A DNA stretch of 51,613 nt, taken from the NCBI RefSeq assembly GCF_022539665.2, contig NW_026712497.1, positions 1 through 51,613 on the forward strand, given 5' to 3'. Shown one piece after another: positions 12,383 through 22,734 of the stretch; within the stretch, counting starts at the first letter, position 1, and every line of letters starts with the position of its first letter. The notes beneath the pieces were generated by a model, which saw nothing but the letters and a program-made list of their open reading frames with translations, was not told the DNA's origin and ran no database searches. The DNA comes from Daphnia carinata (taxonomy: Eukaryota; Arthropoda; Branchiopoda; Diplostraca; Daphniidae). Both the position numbers and the translations under genes were made by a program.

Positions 12383-14060
12383 TTTTGTAGTTTGGAAGCC
12401 ACAAAGATGGTCCAAGTAATCACTACAGCACCTACTCACACAAGGACTTGAAGCAATGAACATCAAGTTGTGGTCAGTAAATCTATAGTTTCGTCCATGT
12501 CATTATGGATGCCCAGTCTTCCAACATGGTTTGATTGAAATGTAGAGACGGAGACGATTTTAGGAGTGAGCGATGACTGTGAAGAAACTATTTAGGTAAC
12601 TGTTTTGTTTTGTGTTTTATTAAAACTTCTCCATGTCATTTTCAAGAGATATTTCCTTTGTTTCTAGATAGTTCTACAGATGTGTAAGGAATGGTGGTTG
12701 CAGGGCAGGCAGGTATAACCTATCATTTATCTAGATCTACTGATTGAGGATGTCTATTATGGTAGCAGTATTGTTTTAGTACAGCCTGAACAGAATAACA
12801 AACTCAATGTAGAAGCTTTGTACATTTTACTTTGCAGTACAATACTTTTTCTTTTTTATTGTTATAAATTTTGTCTTTTTAGCTGCGGAATGGAGCTGGA
12901 ATAGGGAACATTGGAATTGTAGTGACAGGACATCTGCCCGGTCTTGGACGAAGATATTTATTTCTGGGTAATTGTATCCTTTCCACTTTTATTATTAATT
13001 GTCTTTTTAGCTGCTGAATGTAGCTGGAACATGAAATATTGGAATTGTAGTGTTAGGACATTTGGCTCGCTATATCTAGTTTTATTTATATTTTATATAT
13101 TCATTTCTATATTTAGTTGTACTATTATAAGTCAATTTTGATGTTTTATTACAGGCTGACCAGAATTACAAACACATTGTCGCAGCAGTCTTTCAATGCT
13201 CAGAATATTTGGCTTAGCATAACATTACTTCGGAAGTACAGATCTGTTTTAAATTCTTAACTAGAAACAATGAACATCAAAGGTCAGTAAATTTATAGTT
13301 TTCTACAAGTCATTATAGCTGCCCAGTTTTCCAATACGATATGATTGAAATGAAGAAATGTAGGTGGGGAATTTTCTTTTTTATTGTTATAAATCTTGAA
13401 TTTGACAGAAAATATTGCATATTTAATAAATATTCTACAGGAAATATTGCAATGCTGTTAACTGGTTTGGACAATTATCCTGTTTGTGACAGTGAACGGG
13501 GTTTAACTGTCTAGTTTTATCTGTAAATTATTTCTGGGGTAATTTAATGTTTTATTTACTTTTCTGTACAATTTATTATCATTGTATTTATTTATCTAGT
13601 AATATTGATTGTGTTGATGCTGACCAGATGTACAAACACATTTGGATACTTGGTGCTGGTCTTTCAATGATCAAATTAATTTTGCTTATATAATATTTGA
13701 TCAAAGTCAGAACATTCAAATTATCAGGTAGATTCACATGTGCAGACCTTACTTTTTAATAGTGTTTTGCAGGTTGTTAAGATAAAATTTACAAGATTTT
13801 TAATGCTTAATAATTTCTATTTACATTCAGTAGTAGCAGGGCAGTAGTGTGAATTAACATACATGATTTCGGGATGAATAACAGCAATGATGAAAACTAG
13901 CAGACCCAATGAACACAGTATAGTACTATAATATTTTTTAATAATTATTGATACTTAATTTTCGATTCCTCATTTTATGCAGTTTGAAAGGCAGCCAGAG
14001 TATACACTTCAGCACCTACTCACACATGGATTGGAAAACAGTCGTTCCTTGTAGTAATGG
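12383..14060 (+). pseudogene. HP1-like relic 1 (chromoshadow part only), internally repeated
   Basis: A frame starting at 12530 reads GFD, stop, NVETETILGVSDDCEET, resembling the start of the HP1 chromoshadow domain (GFDRGLEAEKILGASD in the Drosophila protein). It ends at a donor-like GTAACT near 12596. Downstream are exon-like blocks shared with the other relics: an AAEWSWNREHWNCS frame (12883 and again near 13010), a GCTGACCAGAATTACAAACA block (13155 and 13618) and an ERQPEYTLQHLLTHGL frame near 13985. Stops and indels interrupt all frames and no chromodomain exon is present. This is a decayed, internally duplicated gene copy, not an active gene. Confidence 0.6.
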
Positions 14061-14739
14061 AATACTAGTGGTAACCGTTTGATTTAATTAAGAATTAGTC
14101 TGGTAACATAGATTTAGAACTAATTTAATCAAAGTTGATATCCTCTTACTTTCAACAATTAAAGAACACAATGAAGCTAATTAGTATAAATTCAACTTAC
14201 CTCACGGGCGAATTGATCGACGACGTTGTTATAGTTGTGGTACATTTGTGGAGGTCTCTGTACGAATGTAAATATTTTGCGTCTTCTACCATAGTACAAC
14301 AAATATTGAACTAATATAGGTAACCCATAACCCCCCTGCAGTCTGACAGCCAAGTCTATTTGGATATTAATGAAATAGGCCCGCAAACAAGGACCAACAC
14401 TAGTCTAGATTGGGAGTTTCGTGATAATGAATGGCGACTCGAATACGGTAAAAAGTATTGTTGTATTTAACTTCATTAAATCTTCGTTTTAGTCTTGATT
14501 TCAATTGGGAACTGCTTAATGGTATTCTTTTATGGTTGAACGGCTATTTAAGTACACGTGATTATTATGTTTTATTTATTTCTCTAAATTATTGTTTTGC
14601 AGGGGAATGTGAGGAGACGCGTCTGGTCTAGGCCAAATACGAGGTGAGCTTTAAAAATGTCCAATATAAAAAAAGCCACTTAAAATTTACAAGAATATTT
14701 TTATTTTGTTGCAGAACTTAACGTTAAAACGGGTGTAAC
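14061..14739. other. No gene recognised
   Basis: Mixed-composition sequence with a 64-residue minus-strand frame at 14192-14386 that has no recognisable features. No repeat ends seen. Confidence 0.45.
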
Positions 14740-14744
14740 CAGTT

Positions 14745-14930
14745 TAAACGGGTGCTCCAAAGAGCGACTTCTAGCGGGAGAATACCGAGGTAAATGGTAC
14801 CCAAACAGTGACATCTAACGGAGGAAGGTGAGGTAAATGGCACGTCATCTAGTGGGGGAAAGAAATGTAAATGCCACGCCATCTAGCGGGGGAAGTGGGG
14901 GTTAATGGACGCCATCTAGTGGTCAATAAC
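14745..14930 (-). repeat. Tandem cluster of CTCF-like motifs
   Basis: Five units of 31-46 bp, each containing a variant of GCCATCTAGCGGGGGAAGTG followed by AGGTAAATGGCAC. The minus strand gives a CTCF-like core in each; the best, at 14908-14922, reads CCACTAGATGGCGTC and fits the consensus CCASYAGRKGGCRSY at 14 of 15 positions. The same arrangement recurs inverted at 28764-28900 as part of a larger duplicated segment. Regulatory activity is inferred only from motif match and clustering. Confidence 0.65.
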
Positions 14931-14936
14931 ACAGCT

Positions 14937-14945
14937 TGTAATGAA
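14937..14945. other. Related empty site of the foldback transposon
   Basis: TGTAATGAA here is the complement of TTCATTACA, the 9-bp duplication flanking the element at 27086-28740. The bases on both sides (GTTATGTGACTTCA and AGCTGTGTTATTGACCAC, read on the minus strand) match the element's two flanks. This copy of the duplicated segment therefore represents the uninserted state. Confidence 0.85.
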
Positions 14946-14989
14946 TGAAGTCACATAACATTGTGACAGAATAAAATAAGGATGTTAAA

Positions 14990-15223
14990 TCACGATACAA
15001 AACCTTTTTGTTTCACGGTTTGCAAGGAAATGACTCTGAAATGAAAATTATGCCACTGTCTATGTTCAACAACCATTTGTTTAGCAGCAGTAGGTAGGGA
15101 AAATTTAATTTGCATTTTGTAATTTTTTTGCCAGCGTTTTGCTGAGTGAACTTGCAGTTTTGTAAAGTTATTCAAGATAACTGCAAATGGTAGTCCCAAA
15201 ATCAGAAGAATTTTGTCTGACAT
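14990..15223 (-). CDS. Small hydrophobic-start protein, 77 aa, unknown
   Basis: A 77-residue frame begins MSDKILLILGLPFAVILNNF, a possible signal anchor or signal peptide, and continues with a basic segment including QVHSAKRWQKNYK. The first 27 residues are nearly identical (two differences) in the inverted copy starting at 26954, so the frame has kept its sense over two copies. It is divergently oriented from the HP1-like exon at 15361, with 137 bp between them, so the two could have shared a promoter. No family recognised. It could equally be a fragment of a repeat that happens to be open. Confidence 0.3.
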   Translation of the reverse strand: MSDKILLILGLPFAVILNNFTKLQVHSAKRWQKNYKMQIKFSLPTAAKQMVVEHRQWHNFHFRVISLQTVKQKGFVS

Positions 15224-15360
15224 CTTTACTACATGAAATTTAAAAGGTCTTGTTATAGCAAAGGGCGCCTAATGGAGAAATTGGGATCATTAACGATTAA
15301 AGTAGTTGACGTTTACAACTAAATTGTTAATGTTTAAATTTGATATTTTCTTTTATTTAG

Positions 15361-17370
15361 ACTAATTGATTCTAACAGCTTCATCTCCGCTCAGTGACAT
15401 AGGCGATGAAGAATACATTGTTGGGAAATTTTTGTTCTGAGGTTAGTATGGAAATTTATCTAAATATAATATGTTAATATAAATTGACTGTCTTGTGATT
15501 GTAACTGAATCTCAAATATCATCTTAGGAGAAGGATGGTGAAGTTTGGTATTTGCTGATAAGGATTGGTGTTTTCTTTGCCGCATTCAAAAGCAAATGTC
15601 TACTGTTGAATGAGAATCCTGAAAACAAGCTAAGCCAAGAGAAAAAAATTGTGAAGAAAGACTAACTAAAGCACAGGTTTGTTTCAAATTCTTAACTAGA
15701 TACAATGAACATCAATATGGTCAGTAAATCTATAGTTTTCTACATGTCATTATGGATGCCCAGTCTTACAACAGGATTTGATCAAAATGTGGAGGTGGAG
15801 ACAATTTTGTGAGTGAGCGATGACGGTGAAGAAACTATATAGGTAACCATTTTGTTTTGTTAAATCTTCACCATGTCATTTTCAAGTTGTAATATTATAA
15901 GTCAATTGTTATGTTTTATTACAGGCTGATCAGAATTACAAACACATTGTTGCAGCAGTTTTCAGCTATCATTGATTTACAGTGCTCAGAATAATTTGGC
16001 TTAGCATAACATTATTTCAGATGTACAGGTCTGTTTTAAATTCTTGTTAGACACAATGAACATTATATATAGTAAATCTATAGTTTTCTACATGTCATTA
16101 TGGATGCCCAGTCTTACAACAGGATTTGATCGAATGTAGAGGTGGACACAATTTTTGGAGTGAGCGATGACGTTGAAGAAACTATATAGGTAACCATTTT
16201 GTTTTGTTATATATTCACCATGTCATTTTCAAGTTGTAATATTATAAGTCAATTGTTATGTTTTATTACAGGCTGATCAGAATTACAAACACATTGTCGC
16301 AGCAGTTTTCAGCTATCATTGTTTTACAGTGCTCAGAATAATTTGGCTTAGCATAACATTATTTCAGATGTACAGGTCTGTTTTAAATTCATAACTAGAA
16401 ACTTTCATTCTTAATCAAAAGCAATGAACATCAAATCTATAGTTTTCTTCACGTTATATAGACTACCCAATCTTTCAACAGGATTTGATCCAAATGTAGG
16501 TGGAGCCCTTTCCATTATTATTATTATCAATCTTGAATTTGACAGGAAATATTGCACATTTAATAAGTAATTAACAGGAAATATTGCAATGTTGTTAACT
16601 GATTGGACATCCGTTTGTGAACACAGACATTGTCTAAAATAAAATAATTTTTGGGTAATTATAGTTTAATTATTTTTCTGTATAACTTATTATTATTATA
16701 TTTATAATTTATTTATCTAGTTTTATTGTTTGTGTTGTTGGTGACCAGAGTTACAAACACATTTGATTGCTCGGTGGTAGCCTTTCAATGGAATTGTAGT
16801 GACTGGACATCTGACCGGTCTTGGATACAAATATTTATTTCTGGGTAAATGTATGTTTTGTTTAACATTTATCTAGTCTATTGAATAAGAAGGATTTTTA
16901 TTATAATAACATTATCTTAATACAGACTGATCATATATAACAACAGTTGGAGAATTGTAAACCATAGGATTTACAGTGATCAGATTATTTAAGGTTAGTA
17001 TCCCATCACACAGCCAATACTTATTCAAAGTCGGAACAAGTTGAAATATTAAGTATATACCCTGGTGCAGTACAATTGTAAAATGTTTATGTAAATCTTA
17101 TACTTGAAACACATTTTACAATTGTATTGATAATATTGTCAATATCTAATAATTTCTATTTACATTCAGGAATAGCAGGTCAGGAATGTGCAATAACATA
17201 TGATTGCGGGATGAGCACCAGCAATAATAAAATCTAGCAGACACAGTGAACATACAGTATGGTACTATAATTTTTTTAAATAATTAGTGATACTTAATTT
17301 TCAATTACTCATCTTGTGCAGTTTGAAAGGCAGCCAGAGTAAACACTTCAGCACCTACTCGCAAAAGGAC
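15361..17370 (+). pseudogene. HP1-like relic 2: chromodomain exons and triplicated chromoshadow module
   Basis: Exon 1 (15361-15441) encodes a DDEEYIVGK-type chromodomain start: GDEEYIVGKFLF, then a stop. After an 87-bp intron-like gap, exon 2 (15528-15676) reads EKDGEVWYLLIRIGV, then FFAAFKSKCLLLNENPENKL, ending in a stop. Compared with HP1 (EEYVVEKVLDRR, GKVEYLLKWKGF, NTWEPEENL) the NTWE-ENL strand is missing: about 19 codons are deleted relative to the copy at 26446. A chromoshadow-like exon (15775-15842, GFDQNVEVETI) follows. That module recurs near 16115 and 16475 in a tandem array of about 350 bp. Stops and frameshifts make this a pseudogene. In a living gene the product would be a chromatin reader of methylated H3K9 that also dimerises. 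Confidence 0.65.
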
Positions 17371-17499
17371 TGAAAAATCGTCATTTAAACAATAGTGGTA
17401 ACAGTTTGAATTATTCTAAATTAGTTTGCTAACATAGATTTACAGCTAACTTAATCAAAGTTGATATATTTCTACTTTCTACAATTAAAGAAGACAACG

Positions 17500-17698
17500 A
17501 AGCATGTTAGCATTAATTCAATTTACCCTAATTCCAATTTACCTAATCTGAAGGTCGATAGGTTGAAGGGCAAATTTTTATTTCCAGGTGAGCCCGAGGT
17601 TATAGCCATTCCCCATCGATTGACCCTACGTTACTTCGATTCTTTTTTTGTTTCCAAAGCCTGAAACAAATGAAGAACCTCGGGCATTCACAAAAAAG
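17500..17698 (+). repeat. Segment inverted at 24740-24900
   Basis: Shared blocks include TTTTTATTTCCAGGT, GAGGTT, CATCGATTGACC or TCGATTGACC, and ACCTCGGG followed by ATTCACAAAAA. The two copies are in opposite orientation and extend the large inverted arrangement around 14.7-17.7 and 24.7-29.0 kb. A short plus-strand frame here (GKFLFPGEPEVIAIPHRL) is not open in the other copy. A G run follows at 17700-17711. Confidence 0.7.
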
Positions 17699-17711
17699 GA
17701 GGGGGGGGGGA

Positions 17712-18263
17712 GAGGAAGAAAAAGAGAATCTAGAAGCTCAGTAGCTCTTTCACCTGCACGCTGTGCACTAGTGTAAATTTTTGCTTGCAATCCACGTCTA
17801 ATTTTTCTTAGAACTTTCGCACGTGCTCTTAGCTTTCACAAATTGTAGATTCATCAATTATGCACTGCATCAGCACATGTTGTAGCATCTGCACTGGTTT
17901 TGTTTAGTTGGGTAGTATGTTAAGTCTAAATTAAATAGATAAATGTAGATTAAGTTAAGGATAAGTAGGTCTAAAGTTAAGAGTAAGGCTACTTTAACTA
18001 AGGCGTAAGCGTAGTCCACCTCAATTCGTTACTTTTGCACAACACCATCTCAGCCATTTTCTTTCACTATGTTACCCCATTATTAACTGTAGTTTCCGTT
18101 CACAAACTAATTTTCTACAAACAATTGTATGTTTCTTCTTTTTCAGTGTTTGTTCTCCAATGTTACTGGAAATTGAGTACCTGATCCTGTTAAAATTAAG
18201 TTGAAACTTGTTGCTGTTTAAATATTCAAACATTTCTTTTTTTTCTTTCGCTTCCTTGCAATC
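17712..18263. other. No gene recognised
   Basis: Contains a TAAG-rich stretch (17920-18000) with irregular repeats of GTTAAG and GTCTAAA. No coding or RNA feature seen. Confidence 0.45.
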
Positions 18264-20109
18264 ACGAGGGCAATCTCTGGGATCGAAAGGACACTGGACA
18301 AAGATCACCATTGCAGCCACTGGAATATCGCTCTGGGTTTTGAGGTATATATTTCCAAATTTAGTAGTTTGTTTTGTGTGATTTTTAAAATTTATGTTGT
18401 GTATATAGGAGGGTTATATTACTGAAGAGGACCGGTGAACAGTGAGGGTCACTGCCATGATCCTAGCCCAAAATTGCAAGGTATTTAAGACATTTCAAGG
18501 GTCTTACCATGTTCTATGTATTACTCTATGTATAGGAGGGCTAGCAACACCACAAAGGAGGATTACTGGACTTCGTGGATTGCTGGTGAAGTTGCCAAAG
18601 ATTGTCAAGTATTACCTTAACAATCAGATTTATCACCAAGGTCTGCAAGTTATTAATTTAAAAAAATTTAAGTATTAATTGATGTTTTGGTTTTTATGTA
18701 TGTAGGTGGTCAACGATGTTAACGAAGAGTATCCCTGGACAACGAGGGTCGACGTCAGTCATCAAGATCATTGCCAAGCGTTTGTCAGGTGTTTACTTTA
18801 AACATTTAAATGCCTAAACATATTTGCTTTTTGTCATTTTAAGAGGGTCTTTAGCACCACCAAGGAAGAACAACAAGGATGGCCACTGGGTGTATCGTTA
18901 TTCACTGCCAATGTCTTCAAGGTATAAATTTTAAGTTTCAGATATGAATTGATGTTTTCTATATGTACGTATAGATGGACCTATGACACGACCGAGGGAG
19001 ACGGTTAACAACGTGTGTGTGCCACCAAACCAATCGCCAAGGCCTGAAAAGTAATAACCTTTAAAGTTTTAGTATATAACCCTGTGCTTTTGTGTGTATT
19101 TAAGAGGGTTGACAGCACAAATAAGGTAGGTTGCTGTACTCCGAGGCTCGTTGATGGGTATAGCGGAATTATCGTCAACGACGTTAAGTTATTCATTTAC
19201 AAAGTTTTTATTTGTTATTTGTGTCTGTGTTTTATTGTATTGCATATAAGTGAACTCATGACATACCTGAGGAACATCAATGGACAATCAGAATTATTGC
19301 TAACCATTACAAGGTATTAACCTGAAAAATTTCTAATGTTAAATCTTGTGTATTCTTCTTTCTTATGTATATAGACGGCTACAGAGGAGAGATACCTGGC
19401 ATTGTGGATGTTCAGCGCAGTACTTCAAGCCCACAAGAAGGGTGGAAAATAGCCAATGGAACGGGCGGGTATTGCTAAATCGGCATGTATTGACAATTAA
19501 TACTATAATTTGTGTGTTCAATCATGCTTCCTGTAATTCCCTACCACTATTTTCCATTGAAGTACTGTGGGTTATGGTTTCAACTTCAATGAGCATGTAA
19601 ATTCACTACACCTTTGCACCGTGGTTCTTTTACTGCTTTTGTTAGTTATAATGCACTGGTTAGGTTTGTTTGTATTTAGTTTATGTAGTCCAGCTTGCAT
19701 TGGTATCACACTTTGTGTTTGGTTGGTGTATTTTCATTAATACTAATTTTTTGCTCACACTATGATCTTATTGTGATACTATGTATTTAGGAGGGTCCTA
19801 CCACCATCGAAGAAGATGCTGGGCATGGATCGTCGCCATGGATGTTGCAAGTATATGTTAACACGTTTTATCATGTTTTTTTATTATGTATTTAGGATGG
19901 TTTACATAACCACCGAATAGGACCATAGGACAACAAAGTTCGCCGTCGGGATTACCCTGATTGTCGCCCAAAATTTTCAAGTATTAAATTGAAAGTTCTA
20001 AGTTCTACACCATGGTTTAACGTTGTTTTTATGTATTTAGGAAGACTTGCCGTCGTCGAGGAGCTGGAGCACTGAAGAGGACGCAGGAGCACCGAAGAGG
20101 AACCTGAAG
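18264..20109 (+). repeat. Array of about 12 exon-like modules with splice-like borders
   Basis: Modules of 60-85 nt begin after TATATAG or TATTTAG with GAGGGT and end in CAAG before GTATT. Approximate limits: 18264-18344, 18409-18480, 18536-18608, 18706-18788, 18844-18921, 18975-19050, 19105-19187, 19251-19313, 19375-19437, 19791-19850, 19896-19980 and 20041-20109. A rough shared peptide is EGxTTTEEDxWTxRV followed by IAxxxAQ, seen as EGYITEEDR, ASNTTKEDYW, VFSTTKEEQ and EGPTTIEEDAG. No single frame runs through all modules and several have stops. Spacers of about 45-110 nt, with one longer gap, look like minimal introns. This is either a decayed gene of amplified identical exons or a tandem non-coding repeat with splice-like edges. 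Confidence 0.6.
19432..19640 (+). repeat. Tail segment A following the module array
   Basis: Related to 20124-20360: both follow a module block and share GTATTGCCAAATtGGC-like, CCATTGAAGTA or CCATCAAGTA, and GTAAATTCACTACACC or GTAATTGCACTACACC strings. This suggests that modules plus tail were duplicated as one unit. Confidence 0.55.
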
Positions 20110-20123
20110 GTATGAGGTTCGCC

Positions 20124-20572
20124 GCCCAGCCCCGAGATTCATGACCATTTAGACGGAAATGAAGGTGGTACGGTTGAGTATTGCCAAATTGGCTTTCACT
20201 TTATTTCGTATTGTGATTTATGTGATTGGTAGATGTGTTTGCTTCGTTCCATTTTCCTTCCCATTATTTCCCATCAAGTATTTTTGCTTCAGATATATCT
20301 TTTTCACTGAACACGTAATTGCACTACACCTGCACGCCACGGTTCGTTTACGGTTTGTCTTCGACCTAATGCACCGGGTTGGGATTAGTGGTTTAGTTAG
20401 TTACATAGGTTACACGCCAAGTATTTGTTTTTTTGCAGGTTTGCAAAACACTAATTTATTTTGTTTTCCTTTTTTAAAAGCACTGCTGTATTTTGAATAT
20501 CAAATAGGGACTCGAAGAGTAGGAATACTAAAACAAGTAATAGGTTGTGATTGGGTTGTGCACAACGATTGA
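20124..20572 (+). repeat. Tail segment B following the module array
   Basis: Second copy of the tail (see 19432-19640). It contains a 137-residue frame (20159-20572) rich in F, I, V and C. I do not call it a gene because the related tail A is closed in that frame, there is no recognisable family, and the composition follows the repeat. Confidence 0.5.
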
Positions 20573-21639
20573 CAACCCGATAAAACCATGATGGGGTAAG
20601 AACCCGTTTAACCTGCACCAAAAACAGATACAAATAACCCGCTCAACAAATTCCGACCCGATCGAAGCGAGGTTGTGAATCTGACAACTCCTTTAACCAA
20701 TTCGATGTTTTGCAACGCGGTAACATACGTCTGCAAAAGTGCATATGAAATTCAGTCTTCTATACGCACAGTTTGTAAGCAAACCAGAAATACCGGTAAA
20801 TATTTGATAATTTCACATTGGCGAAGTTATATTTGGCATTTAATCAGATATGTTACAGACCATAGGAGAAGAAATGATAAGTGAAGAAAAAAGGCACTAA
20901 AACCAATAGCTGAGAAGGAAAATAATTCGAGGTGATTTGAAAGATAGACAAGGAAGTATGTTTCAAAAAATGGGGACTGATAATTTAGTTAACAATAGGT
21001 TTTTTTGCTGTTGTATGAATGAGGTAAAAAAGAAAATAATGGAATGAATTGGGGAGATCTATTTGTACTATGACGAAACTAGCTGATCGATAAATCTGTT
21101 AAAAGTTGAGACATTTTACTTGTGAATAGTAAAATATATAAGTTAACTTTAACAACCTGTATATATTAGCCATAAAATTTGCCACGATGATTTTTTACAG
21201 AAAATGGCGCCAATGTAATAGACTTAAAATCTGTAGTTAATTCACTATTTATGTAAAATGGTATAAAACCAGTATTTAAAAAAAGGGGTTTAATCTAATC
21301 TGAATAGTCTTGATCGTAAAAGTGACATGAATATGTGGCAACGCTTGTAGTAGGATTTTACATTGCATAACTGTAACAGACATGTTTGATATCAATAAAC
21401 AAGTTAAACTTATCTTGCAAAAAATAACTTTGTCTGCTAATAACCAATCCTTTGTGAACTTTAAAACCTGAATTTTATTCAAAACTTTGTTTTTTTTTCG
21501 TTTTAGTTTTCACTTGATGGTTTTTTCCTCGTTAAATTTATTGTATATTTAATGTGTTACTGATGGCAACGCTGTTCTTACGTTTGAACGAGCGAGTATG
21601 TATTTTTTTAATGACGATTATATTGTGATTTAATAACGT
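20573..21639. other. No gene recognised
   Basis: A+T-rich. Short frames at 20675-20884 and 21276-21482 lack motifs. The palindromic-looking ACCCG strings near 20575-20665 suggest an old low-complexity insertion. Confidence 0.4.
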
Positions 21640-21810
21640 GTAGATTAGAGGAACCGATTTATATTTAATTGTTTAATTTCTGTATTATCAATACCTGGGA
21701 AACATTGATACAACCATTTGACATTTACACATTTTATTATAATCCAAATACACATACAATTTACACTACACGCAACACACATATACACTTCAATACCAAT
21801 GCAATTTTTA

Positions 21811-21880
21811 GTAACTATGGGGTATCGAACCCTAATAATCGACGTAGCTTGCCGATGCTCAACCATTGAGCTATAATCAC
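21811..21880 (-). tRNA. tRNA-like sequence, anticodon position GCT, probably pseudogene
   Basis: Folds into a 70-nt cloverleaf: acceptor GTGATTA with TAGTTAC (7 of 7 with wobble), D stem GCTC/GAGC, anticodon stem TCGGC/GTCGA (5 of 5), T arm with TTCGATA (4 of 5). The anticodon loop AAGCTAC lacks the invariant T at position 33, and the GCT position would mean serine, but there is no long variable arm. B box GGGTTCGATACC. The mirror copy is at 23672-23741. Confidence 0.5.
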
Positions 21881-22360
21881 TTACAATTTAATGTTTTATA
21901 CCTTGAGTCAACGCACGAATATATTGTAGTTAATATTTTAATCTTGCTATACTATTGGTCAGTCTAACAAATGATTGTAGATGTATCATGGCATATCTCT
22001 AAAGGGTCCGACTACGATGTCGGACGACAGAGGTTCAAATCCAGTGAAGGGTAAAATTTCCAATTGTTGATTGAAATTGAATATAAATATTCATATAATT
22101 TTACTGTCACTCAAATGTTTGAAAATGTGTAAAAGATGACGTTTCGCTATACCATTTGTTGGTCTGGTCATAAAATTCACAAGTGTTATAGCTTATGTGT
22201 AGAGAGTCGGGCTACGGTATCAAAAGACTTGATTTCAAATCTAACGCATTGCTAGAATAAGCTGCAAGCTTGCAATATATACACTTATGTTGATTATATT
22301 ATATTTATTGATAATAGGTTGTCTAAAAATCACTTTCAAAAATTGTTGTTAGTGGAATGT

Positions 22361-22431
22361 AACTCATGGCTCAACGGTAGAGCATCGGCTTCGTAAGTCG
22401 AAATGATTAGGGATCGAACCCCGAAAGAGTT
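22361..22431 (+). tRNA. tRNA-like sequence, anticodon position CGT (Thr-like), probably pseudogene
   Basis: D stem GCTC/GAGC, anticodon stem TCGGC/GTCGA with loop TTCGTAA (T33 present) and T arm GGGATCGAACCCC. Acceptor AACTCAT pairs with AAGAGTT at 6 of 7 positions, but only one base separates acceptor and D stem. Its mirror copy at 23278-23347 has the same anticodon arm, so the arm has been kept in both. Confidence 0.5.
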
Positions 22432-22734
22432 CAACCAAAATACATATGATTCAAATAAACAATATATACGATATAGTATCTTCAGAGGTTTCTAAAATAG
22501 CAATTGCTTTGCAACAATCCCAAAAGTAGAAGCCATGATATTAAATGAAATTATATACATTGCACAAGTTATCTAACAGTTATTTATCATGGCTTCGGTT
22601 AAAATCCGGTGTAAATTCTACAAATTTCTATATACTCATTAAAGAGTAACATATCATATTTACTGTGCTACGGTTAAAATCCGTTGTATACAAATTTCTA
22701 TGTACTCAAAAAAGAGTAACATAATATTTATTGA

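Larger units (their letters stand above)
21640..22450. repeat. Left arm of inverted repeat carrying four tRNA-like units
   Basis: Matches 23270-23900 in reverse orientation over most of its length: CCTTGAGTCAACGCACGAATA, TATACTATTGGTCAGTCT and AACTCATGGCTCAA blocks and their complements occur in mirrored order. tRNA-like units lie at about 21811-21880 (minus), 21985-22060, 22175-22245 and 22361-22431 (plus), spaced roughly 190 bp. The arms have diverged by about 15-20 percent by eye. Confidence 0.75.

Noticed and set aside
20159-20572. 137-residue hydrophobic frame
   Set aside because: It lies in a duplicated non-coding tail whose other copy is closed in this frame, and no family or splice support was seen.
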